A stretch of DNA of 64,000 nucleotides from Arthrobacter zhaoxinii (GTDB taxonomy: Bacteria; Actinomycetota; Actinomycetes; Actinomycetales; Micrococcaceae), in contig NZ_JANFLT010000006.1 of the NCBI RefSeq assembly GCF_024385505.1, positions 186,001-250,000 on the forward strand. The letters run 5' to 3'. Made by a program: the position numbers and the translations under genes. Positions 1 to 10,100 of the stretch are shown in pieces. Under the pieces are notes generated by a model. It was not told where the DNA came from. It saw only the letters and a program-made list of their open reading frames with translations, and searched no databases. The stretch's first letter is position 1. Each line of letters opens with the position of its first letter.

Positions 1-1553
1 AGCGGGTTTTCCCGGATGCGGGCGGGAGCGAGTCCGTCCGCCGCACCGGTGATGAAGACGACGTCGAGATCGCGGCCCACGCCGTCGTCGTATGAACCCA
101 GGACCACCCCGGTGCCGATGCTGCCGGTCGGGAGGCGGCGGGCCTCGATGCCCTGGGCGACGGCGGCGCGTACCGCCGCAGCGGAGGGTGCCGGGGCAAT
201 CCCGTGCAGCAGCCCGAGGTCGCGGACCACCTCATCAAGGGCTTTGCGGGCCTTCGCCAGCTCCGGGCGTTCCGTCTCGGACCGTGGACCCAGGAATTCC
301 GTGACGAACTCCGCCAGGGTCCCGGCGGCCTCCGTCCAGGTCCGGGCGGTGAAGACCTCGGCCAGTCGTTCGCCCAGGACTCCGACGAAGCCGGTGAACT
401 GGGCGTAGTCCTGCTGGCGTTTCTGCTCTGCCTCGGTCGGTTCGCGGTCTTCATCCGCTTCCTCCTGCTCGGCTGGGGGAGAGGCGTGCAGGCGCTCGCA
501 GACGGCACTGCTGGGCAGGTTTCCCTCGCGCCAGTGCAGGACGCCCTGCGACATCACATCCAGAATCACCCGGACATCGGGCTTCGCCGGATCCAGGTGA
601 AGCAGGTTGCCCAGCCCGCGGGCCAGCCCGGTATCGGCAAGAGCGAGTGCGGACGGCCCGGCAAAGCTGATGCCGGCTTCGTCGAAGCGTTGGGCCAGCA
701 GGGCGCGGTACGGTTCGGCGGCGGAATAGAAAACTCCGATCCGGTGGCCCGGTGTGCCTGTTCGAAGCTTCTCGATGACCAAGCGGACGACGGCGCGTGC
801 CTCGTCGTCGGCGTCGGATGCGCTGAGGATCTCCTCGCCCGGGGCGGGGGAGGGCATGGCGGTGAGGTACGCGGTTCCTGCCTGCTGCTCCAGCGCGGCG
901 CGGAAGGCTGCGGCGGACGGGTCCTGCTCCTCGGCGAGCTGGAAACCGATCACCGGGCCCAGAAGTTTGCGGATCCGCGGCGTCTGCAGTGCGGTGGCAG
1001 CCGCGGAGTAGAGGTCATGGCTGGTGTACCAGCTGCCGCCGAGGATCCCAGCGGCGGCCCGGTGGACGCGGGCAACCTCGCACACCAGCGGCGACAGGCC
1101 GGTCAGGGTATCGGGGCAGGCTGCGTCCAGGGCTGCGGAGGTGGCGGCGATCGCCCGCGCGGTGGCCGGCTGGTCGGCGACCTCGGCAAACAGTCCGGGT
1201 GCGTCGGCGAGTACGGCGGTGACGGCACCTTCGCGGACCATCGCCGGGAGCGGAGCGCGGCCGGCCAGCTGCCCGTCGGTGGCGGCGAGTTCCTCGGCCA
1301 GGTCAGCCAATGTTGTGGTGCGGACGGCGGCGCTGCCGCGGCCGTCGCTCAGAACCCGGCCCAGATAGTGGGCTAGGTCCTGTGCGGCTGCCCAGCTGGG
1401 TGCCAGGACGGTTACCGGCTGCAGCGGTTTGCCCTGCTGAGCCTGGGTGACTGCTTCGGCCAGGGCCTGCAGTGCCTCCGGTGTGCTGGTGTAAGTCTGC
1501 GTGGACGAATGGCCCTCCAGCACAGAGCTAGTACTCAATGAATCCGTACTCAA
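1..1553 (-). CDS. PD-(D/E)XK nuclease / AddB-like helicase-nuclease, C-terminus missing (window edge)
   Basis: About 517 codons of a leftward gene are visible and remain open at base 1. The start is TTG at 1553: an in-frame TAA sits immediately upstream and AAGGGGGAG lies just before it (about 1557-1568). After a short variable N-terminus comes a strand reading VTVLAPSW near residue 50, in the position where AddB-type proteins carry an inactive P-loop. At the visible C-terminal end VVFITGAADGLAP resembles the motif V/VI region (G..EG..P) of AddB/RecB-family helicase-nucleases. The usual family member is about twice this length with a C-terminal nuclease domain, which would lie outside the window. 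The likely role is double-strand-break end processing together with a UvrD-type partner. It looks like ordinary chromosome core forming the left border of the island. Family assignment is from motif reading only. Confidence 0.7.
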   Translation of the reverse strand, partial: MSTDSLSTSSVLEGHSSTQTYTSTPEALQALAEAVTQAQQGKPLQPVTVLAPSWAAAQDLAHYLGRVLSDGRGSAAVRTTTLADLAEELAATDGQLAGRAPLPAMVREGAVTAVLADAPGLFAEVADQPATARAIAATSAALDAACPDTLTGLSPLVCEVARVHRAAAGILGGSWYTSHDLYSAAATALQTPRIRKLLGPVIGFQLAEEQDPSAAAFRAALEQQAGTAYLTAMPSPAPGEEILSASDADDEARAVVRLVIEKLRTGTPGHRIGVFYSAAEPYRALLAQRFDEAGISFAGPSALALADTGLARGLGNLLHLDPAKPDVRVILDVMSQGVLHWREGNLPSSAVCERLHASPPAEQEEADEDREPTEAEQKRQQDYAQFTGFVGVLGERLAEVFTARTWTEAAGTLAEFVTEFLGPRSETERPELAKARKALDEVVRDLGLLHGIAPAPSAAAVRAAVAQGIEARRLPTGSIGTGVVLGSYDDGVGRDLDVVFITGAADGLAPARIRENP

Positions 1554-1583
1554 TTAACTCCCCCTTGTTATTAAGTGTTCTTC

Positions 1584-1599
1584 AACCTAGCAGTAGGTT
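1584..1599. terminator. Small hairpin downstream of the HTH/zinc-ribbon gene
   Basis: AACCTA and TAGGTT form a perfect 6-bp stem around GCAG, in the 83-bp gap between the leftward gene ending at 1637 and the next leftward start at 1553. There is no clear T-tract, so it is at most a weak terminator. Confidence 0.25.
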
Positions 1600-1636
1600 C
1601 TGATGTCTTAGCTGCGGCTTGCACAGGTTTGGAGAA

Positions 1637-2893
1637 TTACCATTCATAGCCGCAGGCATTGTTCATGCAGTGCCATGTTCTGGGGTCATCAGAAATGACC
1701 ACGCAGCCAGCCCGCCACACCTTGGGTTCAGGGTTATCCGGGTCGTGCGCCCATAGGCCACGGACGATCGGCCAGGCATCGTGGGAACATCTAGGACACG
1801 TCGTGGTGTCATCTTCCGTTTCCGCAGGAGTTTCGGGCTGGCTATGTTCCGAGCCGGAGTGGGAATCGCTCTCACTTTGTGCGAACCGAAGGGCAGCGGT
1901 CCAGTTACGGAAATAGTTGCGAATGCTCGATGAAGACGGATACTCCCGACCCACCGCGTTCATAGCGGCGGACCATTGTGTGTATTTGTCATGGCTGGGA
2001 TGCAAACCCGTCTGGTTCATGTCACTGACGAAATCGCGAATAGCCTTCTGATAGAGGGCTTCAGAGAATTTGACCAGCCCCGGCGGCCGTCCCGTTTTGG
2101 AAGCAGCCAGACCTATGGATTCCAGAGCGGCATTCCAATACGTGTACCTTCCCATGACGGTTTGCCGGGTCGGCGGCCATGGAGACGCACCCTGACGGGA
2201 TTCCCAACCGAGCGCCGGGACAAGTTCATCCCGTAGTTCGTCATAGCGCGACCCGGTAATCGTCGTTTCTGGATGCTCGGCGATGTGGCGCTTGGCAGCG
2301 CCGATGATTCCGAGAATAGTTGCGATGTCTTCTTCTGTTGCTGTTCCTTGCTGGAGGACGGCGACCAGCTCTGTCATCATGTCGAGGTCCAGGTTGGCTG
2401 CTGCAAAGTGCGGGTCCGGAGCCAGACCCAGCTCGGCGCCCACAAGGTAGTACAGGCCCGCTTCAACAACGGCTTTGGAGAATATGTCCTGAGCCCGGGT
2501 ATCAAACCGGATACTCGAATCCCGAAGGGTCGACTCCGCCAAGTCCTTGTCCATCTCCGGAAAAAGGATCGACAGTCTCAGGACCGTTTCCGTGCGGGTC
2601 GATCCGGTTGCAGCGGCAGTCCGCGCCACTGCTCCGTATGATTCCATGAAAGATTGGGAGGCGGCTTTGGTTTCCGCTTCCCGTTTTTCCAGCCGGCGTT
2701 TGCGGGACTCGGCCGCCATGCTGCCACCTACCTTGCTGACGATTTGCCGGACGCGTTCCCGCGTAACGCCGTGGTCGGCGCCGATGGCTTCGAGGGTTTC
2801 CCCCTCGATGTACCTCTGCACCATGGCCGCGTCTCGCTCCTGGGCGGTAGGGCGCGAGGGACTGAGTGAAGTTGTCTGTGATGCCTGGGTCAT
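1637..2893 (-). CDS. Sigma-region-4-like HTH protein with HNH-associated-type repeats and C-terminal zinc ribbon
   Basis: 418 residues; ATG at 2893 preceded by AGGGGA. Residues about 20-55 read like the HTH of sigma-70 region 4 (TLEAIGADHGVTRERVRQI). The middle is helical. Residues about 220-345 contain repeated blocks of the form P(S/T)...W.AAL...G, resembling the short repeat found with homing/HNH endonucleases; no nuclease motif is visible. The C-terminus has CPRC and HCMNNACGYEW, a probable zinc ribbon. The natural reading is a DNA- or RNA-polymerase-binding protein with several DNA-contact modules. It is transcribed in the same direction as the RNase H-fold gene 37 bp upstream, so the two are probably co-transcribed. 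I know no characterised homologue. A second region-4 HTH with the same TRER.RQI core occurs in the helicase-sigma fusion 8 kb away. Confidence 0.75.
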   Translation of the reverse strand: MTQASQTTSLSPSRPTAQERDAAMVQRYIEGETLEAIGADHGVTRERVRQIVSKVGGSMAAESRKRRLEKREAETKAASQSFMESYGAVARTAAATGSTRTETVLRLSILFPEMDKDLAESTLRDSSIRFDTRAQDIFSKAVVEAGLYYLVGAELGLAPDPHFAAANLDLDMMTELVAVLQQGTATEEDIATILGIIGAAKRHIAEHPETTITGSRYDELRDELVPALGWESRQGASPWPPTRQTVMGRYTYWNAALESIGLAASKTGRPPGLVKFSEALYQKAIRDFVSDMNQTGLHPSHDKYTQWSAAMNAVGREYPSSSSIRNYFRNWTAALRFAQSESDSHSGSEHSQPETPAETEDDTTTCPRCSHDAWPIVRGLWAHDPDNPEPKVWRAGCVVISDDPRTWHCMNNACGYEW

Positions 2894-2930
2894 GGGATCC
2901 CCTAATTCTTGACGTTGATGAGAAATGTGG

Positions 2931-3854
2931 TCAGGCTGCCAGTGCCATGCTGGAACGCCGGATATTGTTCAACACGTCCTCATGAGCCATCGCTGCGAGG
3001 CGCTGTACCTCTTCGAAGCTGAGCTCGGCCTCGCGGGACCTTCGGGCAAGCACGGCCAATCGGTCGGCTGCCATGTTGTGCGGGTCGCCGCTGTGGCCTT
3101 TGACCCACAGGAAGCGCACCTGGGCGTCGCGTGTGTATCCAAGGATGCGAGCTACTTCCTCGCGGCAAAAGCGGCTTGCCGACGGCGGTGCGAAACCTGG
3201 TTCCGTGAGCATGCGGAGGGCCAGCTGGCTGTCCGACCGAACAGTGATGGCGGTGCCGCCCTGCAAAGCCGATGAATAGACACCGCGGGCAGCCTGCAAG
3301 CCGAATCTGATTGACCGTAGCTCGCCTTCGAGGATGCTGTCTCCCTCGGAGACCTTCTGCCCCGGCTTCACCCGTGCTTCCCTGCCGAAGTCCAGTACCC
3401 AGCCGTGCCCGAGCCAGGGAGAGCACTTTCCACGCGACGAATCGGTGGTGATGGTCAGTTGTGCGAACCGGCCGTTGATTTCCACGGCGACTGCCTCGTC
3501 CAGGGCAGTGATGGCGACGGCTGGAGGGTACTGGAAGCTGGCGGACACCCCCAGGGCCTGGAGGCTGGTTGCAGTGTTTTCGTCGTCGCAGTAGATCTCC
3601 TGGGCGCCGGCTTCGAGCTGGTAGTTCACTGCCTGGCGCACAGTGCCGTAAAGACTCGGCTGTCCGTCGGGACACGAAGGATTCCAAATCCCGGACTGAA
3701 CTGCTGAAACCTGGCTGCCCTGCGATCTGACAACAGCCCAGACCAGCAACCCGTGCTTCGGTGATACACGCACAGAGATACCGCTTCGGGCCGCAACGGT
3801 ATCGGCGGCGGAAATGAAGGGCCGAGCCGGTGCTACGGGTACGGGAAAACTCAT
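2931..3854 (-). CDS. RNase H-fold protein
   Basis: 307 residues from ATG 3854, chosen over the longer in-frame start at 3983 because AGGAGG lies 5 nt before it. The C-terminal half is an RNase HI-type domain: TTDSS (D138), EGELRSI (E178), RSDSQLAL (D208), VKGHSG (H254) and NMAADRL (D264) match the D-E-D-D catalytic set and the flexible histidine. The first 130 residues are an extra N-terminal domain I do not recognise. RNase HI cuts RNA in RNA:DNA hybrids, so an R-loop or hybrid substrate is a reasonable inference, but the family also contains reverse-transcriptase-associated and plant-type members with other substrates. It lies head-to-head with the giant helicase gene at 4149 and upstream of the HTH/zinc-ribbon gene. 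It has no close resemblance to a housekeeping rnhA/rnhC. Confidence 0.8.
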   Translation of the reverse strand: MSFPVPVAPARPFISAADTVAARSGISVRVSPKHGLLVWAVVRSQGSQVSAVQSGIWNPSCPDGQPSLYGTVRQAVNYQLEAGAQEIYCDDENTATSLQALGVSASFQYPPAVAITALDEAVAVEINGRFAQLTITTDSSRGKCSPWLGHGWVLDFGREARVKPGQKVSEGDSILEGELRSIRFGLQAARGVYSSALQGGTAITVRSDSQLALRMLTEPGFAPPSASRFCREEVARILGYTRDAQVRFLWVKGHSGDPHNMAADRLAVLARRSREAELSFEEVQRLAAMAHEDVLNNIRRSSMALAA

Positions 3855-3944
3855 AACTGCCTCCTGATGCCGGGACGGAATTGCTGCGACACGGATCACA
3901 GTAGGTCCCGGCACTGACATTTTCTGAACGGAGGTAGCTGAATA

Positions 3945-3977
3945 CTTTTTGTAACCTGCGAAGCTAAATTTTTGTAA
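3945..3977. promoter_or_regulatory. Direct repeat TTTTTGTAA in the divergent promoter region
   Basis: TTTTTGTAA occurs at 3946-3954 and 3969-3977, 23 bp apart (about two helical turns), in the AT-rich part of the 294-bp region between the divergent RNase H-fold and helicase genes. This spacing suits a protein bound twice on one face. The rest of the region (3855-4148) shows no ORF I can support; TATATT at 4093 could be a -10 for the rightward gene but has no good -35. Confidence 0.35.
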
Positions 3978-4148
3978 GTCCATTAGCTGGGGCGGGAAAC
4001 CCCGTGCATGGAGAAAGGAACCGGGAACACTACGAGCGAATAGCCACCCGTCTTAGATGCGTATGAATGAACCGGGAGTGTGTCGGCAGCGGTATATTCT
4101 GGCAAAGCGGCGCCAGGGGAGGGGTCGCTCGAAGCGTAGGGAAGTGGC

Positions 4149-7100
4149 ATGGCGTTATCCAACCGGGAGTTCATCGGGCGAATCCTGGAAATCTTGTCCA
4201 AGGGGCTGGAGCCCTATATCGATCGGGCGATGGCTGAAGTTTCGCCGGGAGTCGATTGGCCGTTGCTGCTGTCCCAGAAGGATGAATTGGCGGGCCGCGG
4301 CCTCAAGACGTATAAGGCCAATGACGTCCAGACCCAGCTCCGCATACTCACCGAACGCCTGGGGCCGCTGGGCTATCCGTTCGCTCTCCCGCAGGAGGCC
4401 GGTGCCTACGCCAAGGAACTGCGCCAGGTCCGAAACAACTGGGCCCACAACGAGCCGTTTTCCGACGACGACGTCGTCCGGGCCATCGATACGTCCCTGC
4501 GGTTGATGCGGTGGATGCGGTTGGACAAGCAGGCTGCGGCAGCCGACCAGCTACTCAAGGACTTTCGGGAAGCTAGCACGGCAGTTCCGGCTCCCGCTGC
4601 CGTCCCGACCCCCGTCCCCTTGTCCCTGGATAAAGAAGCCGTACCCTCGTCTGTGGCTCCCGTCCCCTTGTCCTTGGATAAGGAAGCCGTACCCTCGTCT
4701 GTGGTCCCCGTCCCCTTGTCCTTGGACAAAGAAGAAGTGCCACTGCCGCCGGCCCCAACGGTCCATGCTCCGCAGGGAACCACCATCACCCTCGAGACTG
4801 CCTCGGAAGTCAGCTACGCCATGTCCTACAACGGAGGGCAGGTCATTAACCGCCTCGTCGTGGCGAACCCCGGCCCTGAAATCCGCGGTGCAGTACTGCA
4901 GCTCAACCTCACAGCCGAAATAGGCGTTGTATCCCGGACCAGCGAGCATTACCTGGACATTCCCGCGGGTGGTTCCATCACCCTGTCCAGCCCGAATCTG
5001 CAGGGCGATCCCGCAGCCATGCTGCAGCTGGAAGACCGCCAGCAGGGCACCGTCAGTGCCGAGCTCAAGGTGGATAGCGACGTCGTGGCGTCCGCCAGCC
5101 GGGACATTGAACTGCTCGGAGCGCAGCACTGGAAGCTGCGGAGCGGATTGCTGGCGTTGGAATCCCTCGCCGCTTTCGTCCAACCCAACCATCCGGAAAT
5201 CGCGAAGCTCTGTTCTGAGGCATCCGGCCTCTTGAAGGCAGAGACCGGAAACAGCGCGTTGAACGGCTACCAGTCCGGATCCGAACGCGCCGACGCGATT
5301 GCCTGGGCTATCTTCCGGGCGGTCCAGAACCGCGGCATCCGGTACAGCGAGCCTGCTCCGTCCTGGGGCCAGCACGCCCAGCGGATCCGGACCCCGGAGC
5401 AGGTCCTCAGCGGCCAGTTCGGCACCTGCATGGATACCACGGTGATCCTGAGCGCGGCGTTGGAGTTCGCCGGGCTGCAGGCAAACCTGTGGCTGATGAA
5501 CGGACACATTTTCGTTGGCTACTGGCGCGATGAACGCAACTTCCAGACTCCTGCACTGGAAGAGGCGACCTACTTGGTCAACGAAGTGGATATGGGCAAC
5601 ATCCGCCTCATGGAATCCACGATGGTCACGGACGGTGGTGAAACCTTCCGACCGCAGGACGTGCACGACGCCGCGTACAAGCGATACCTGACCGGAGAGA
5701 TGGACGAGGTCCGCGGGGTAGTGGATATCTTCGGCGCCCGCAGCGCCGGTATCAGGCCCATCCCGGCTCGGCTCACCAACGTGGACGGAAAAGTCGAGGT
5801 CTACGAGTACACGCCCCCGCGTCCGGAAATGCCGTCCGTTCCGCAAAGCAACGGTCGGGGATCCAAGAGTCGGGCCGAAACCAAGCAGCTTCCCCCACGT
5901 ATCAGCCAATGGAAGAACGCACTGCTTGACCTCAGCCTGCGGAACCGGTTGATCAACTTCACCAAGACCGCACGCTTCCCGCTGGCGGTACCGGACAGCT
6001 GGATCGGGCAGTTCGAGGACCTGATCAGTGCCGGAACCCCGATCACGCTGGCAGCCTCCGACGACGTCGCCGCCATGCAGCGCGAACGAGGCGTTCGCTA
6101 CGGCCGTGACCTGCCGCAGGAACAGCTGGCAGACATGATGGTCAAGCGCCACGCCGTGTTTGCCGACGTCACCGAGGCTGGCTACCAGTCGCGGATGCGC
6201 AGCCTGGCCTACAAAGCCCGAACCCTGATTGAGGAAACGGGAGCGAACAACCTGTATCTGGCGTTGGGGTCGCTGGTGTGGAGCCTGGACGGGAAGGAAC
6301 TCCGTTCCCCACTAGTTCTGGTGCCGGTGCAGCTGCACCCGACGTCGAAACAGGGTCCCTACGAGGTTGTCCTGGACGAAACGGGCGGCTCGACGCCGAA
6401 CTACTGCCTGCTCGAAAAGCTCCGCATGGAACACGGGATGGAAATCCCCGGGCTCGCGGATCCGGAGGAGGACCACTCAGGTATCGATCTGGACGCTGCG
6501 CTGGGCGCAGTGCGGTCTGCCGTCCAGGCCAAGGGACTGCCGTTCCGGGTGGAACCGACCGTGGACCTGTCCATCCTGCAGTTCGCCAAATTCCGGCTCT
6601 GGAAGGATTTGGACGAGCATTGGGAAGAACTGTCCAAGAACCCCTTGGTCCGCCATCTGGTCACCACGCCCACTGACCCGTTCACCGATCCGGTCACCAC
6701 GGAAACGGGTGAAGACCTCGACGAGCTCGCCGCACGGGTGCCCATCCCTGCCGACTCATCCCAGTTGCAGGCCATCTCCGAAGCGGTGGCAGGAAAGACC
6801 TTCGTCCTGGAAGGCCCTCCCGGCACCGGCAAGTCCCAGACCATCACCAACCTTTTGACCCGCGCCGTCGCCGACGGGAAACGGGTCCTCTTCGTGGCGG
6901 AAAAACGCGCCGCCTTGGAGGTCGTCCAAAAGCGGCTCGACGACGTCGGCATGGGGGTCTTCGCGTTGGACCTACATGACAAGGGGAGCAAACCGGCCGC
7001 GGTCCGGGAACAGATACGACGTGCCCTGGACCACCACGCCGACCCGGACCGCCAGGGCCTGGACGCCGCTGTGAGCGAGCTGAACAAAGCACGGCGCGGG

Positions 7101-10100
7101 CTCGTCCGCTACGCCGCACGCCTCCACGACGAAAACAACGCCGAGCTTTCGCTCTACAGTGCCCGGACCAAGGAACTCGCCGTCGGCGATGAAACCGAAC
7201 CCCTCTCCGTCCCGGAATCCTTTGTCGAAAAGACCAGCATCGAGCAGTTGCAGCAGCTGCGGAGCCTGCTGGCCGAACTTCCGGATGTTGCAGACCCAGC
7301 TGCTCCGGGTGACCGCACGCCGTGGGGGTTCATCACCCGCCCCCTCACGAAAGCCAAGGCGGAGGCGGCAAGCGACGCCGCCCGCCGGTTCCAAGTCGCT
7401 CTGGACCGGACCACGGCGGATCCCGAATTTGCCCGGGTGGCGGAATCGGCACGCACCGTGGCCGACCTCGGAAAGCTCAGGGAGGTACTGTCCGCCGGCA
7501 CTTTGGACCTGGATCTGCTGGACGAAGTGGCGTCCCGCCGGTGGAACAACGCGATAGAGGGTCTGGGCAGCCACGTCACGGCCTTTATCGGTGCCGCCCA
7601 TCCAGGACTGGACAAAGTCGTGCCCGAAGCCATCGACCTTCCCGTGGCAGATCTCCACGCCCAGGCAGTTGCTGCGGCGGAATCCGGTTTCTTCGGACGG
7701 AAGAAGCGCCTGATCGCGGTACGCGACCAATTGGAGGGCTACATCCGGCCCGGCGTCGTGGTGAAACCCAAGGAGATCCCAGCCCTAACTGACGCGCTGC
7801 TCACCGTCCAGAGTGCAGTACGCGGTCTGGCCGGTCAGGCGGCTTCGGTACCGGGCGTTCGGTTGCCGGAGTCCTGGAACCCGCTGACCGCCGCTGGCTT
7901 GCAGATGCTGAACAATTGGGTGCACTGGCTCCGTTGGGCGTCGGACCTTGTCAAGGTCACCGGCAGGCCGGGCGAGCAGACGTTCCTGCAGGTAGTCCGC
8001 GCCTACCTGCGTAAGGCAGGGCAGGTACCGGAAAGTCTGGGGAAGACCGCCGCCGACCTCGCGCAGGCTGCAGCTGACCTGTTCAATGCTGCCGGGGTGG
8101 GTCCGAGGGATCTCGAAATCTGGCTGGACGGCTCCACCTTGCTGGACCGTTGGAACCAAACCAGTCGCGGCCGCGACGTCGAACGTCCCGGACTGCCGTC
8201 GCTTGCTCGCTGGCTGGACTTCATCGAGGCACTCGAGCCATTGAGCGGTGCCGGTCTGGGGGCCGCCCGTGAGCAGCTCAAGTCCGGGAGCATTCCTGCC
8301 GACGACGCGGTCGGTGCGTTCGAACGCGGCCTTGCCCTAGCCGCCCAAAACGAGCGTTCGGCGGCGACGGGGTTGGACCGGTTCGAGGCACGCAGCCACG
8401 AAAAGATGATTGACCGTTTCATCACCCGCTCCGCTGCCATCCGCCAACAGCTGAAGGCCGCTGTGCCCGCGGAAGTGTTAGCGCAGCGCAGCTTCAATCC
8501 GCGGTCTGAAGCAGGACAGATGGGCAAGCTGCACCGCCAGCTGGGCTCGAAGCGCGGGATGAAGGTCCGTCCCCTGCTGGAGAATTTCGGTGAGCTGATT
8601 ACTCGCATCACGCCGTGCGTTCTGGTCAGTCCCGACTCCGTGGCGCGCTTCTTCCCTGCACGGTCAGACCTGTTCGATCTGGTGGTTTTCGACGAGGCTT
8701 CCCAGATTCGGGTGGCCGACGCCGTTGGTGCGATGGGCCGCGGACGTTCCGTCGTCGTCGTCGGCGACAGCAAGCAGATGCCGCCCACTTCCTTCGCCGA
8801 AACCAGTCTGGACCGGGACGACGAAGAGGATGACGCAGCGGACACGGTGGCGGATGAGGAATCGATCCTCTCCGAATGCGTATCGGCACGGGTACCCAGG
8901 CAGTGGCTGACCTGGCACTACCGCAGCCAAGATGAATCGCTGATCGCCTTCAGTAACCAGCAGTACTACGACAGCAAGCTCTCCTCCTTCCCGGCACCCG
9001 TGCACGGCAGTGCCAGTGCGGACGTGAACGGGTACGGCGTGAATTTCATCCGCGTAACCGGCGGGCACTTCAACCGCACTGGCAGAGGCAAGCTGCTCCG
9101 GACCAACCCGGTGGAGGCGGAAGCAGTGGTGGCGGAGATCCGCCGCCGCTTCCTCGCCTCGCCGCAGATGTATCCCTCGGTGGGCGTGGTGACCTTCAAC
9201 CTGCAGCAACGCGCCTACATCGAGTCGCTGCTGCGCGACGCCGACGACCCCCGGATTGCCGAAGCACTGGATGCGGCGGACGGGCTCTTCGTGAAGAACC
9301 TGGAAAACGTTCAGGGCGACGAGCGGGACACCATCCTGTTCTCCACCGGCTTCTCGAAAAACGAGAGGGGCTACCTGCCGCTGAACTTCGGTCCGCTGAA
9401 CCGCAGCGGCGGCGAACGCAGGCTCAACGTAGCGGTCACGCGTGCCCGGCGGCAGGTCATCGTGTTCTCCAGCTTCGATCCGTCCGATTTGCGGGCGGAG
9501 GAGACCTCGTCGCTGGGTATCAAGCACCTGCGCAGCTACCTGGATCTCGCTGCCAGTGGTACCGACGCCCTGCCGTCCGACGGCCGGCGGAAGCCCGCCG
9601 TGGACCGTCACCGGGAACAGATCGCCGATGCCCTGCGTGAGCGCGGGCTGGTGGTCTCCACCGACGTCGGACTGTCGGACTTCAAGGTGGACCTCAGCGT
9701 GGCGCTGCCCGAGGAGCCCGAGCGTCCGTTGATTGCGGTCCTTTTGGACTCGCCCGTGTGGGCCTCCCGTGGGACCGTGGGGGACCGGGACGGGCTGCCC
9801 ACCGATGTGCTTTCACGGATGCTGCGGTGGCCGTCGGTCCAGCGGGTGTGGCTGCCCGAGTGGCTGTCCGATTCGGCAGCGGTGCTGGACCGGTTGGAGA
9901 AGGAAATCCGGCGCGAAGACCTGTTGGCGGAGCCCGAGATTGAGGTGCAAGAGCCGGTCGTTGCGCCGGTTCCCGTGGCACGTCCCGAGCCCGCTGTGGT
10001 CAAGGCTGTCCCGATTCCTCCGGCTGCTCCGGTGTCGAACGCTCAGCCGTACGTCCCGTGGTCCTACCGGGGAACCGGCGGCATCGAATACCTGGACAAC

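Noticed and set aside
204-1376. 390-residue rightward ORF
   Set aside because: It is the antisense shadow of the leftward nuclease gene; its composition is G/R/A-rich, without ribosome site, and the other strand gives family motifs.
4611-4754. Possible CRISPR-like repeats
   Set aside because: In-frame coding repeats without spacers.
4551-6152. 533-residue leftward ORF inside the giant helicase gene
   Set aside because: Antisense shadow; the + strand carries HEPN and DUF4011 motifs over the same bases.
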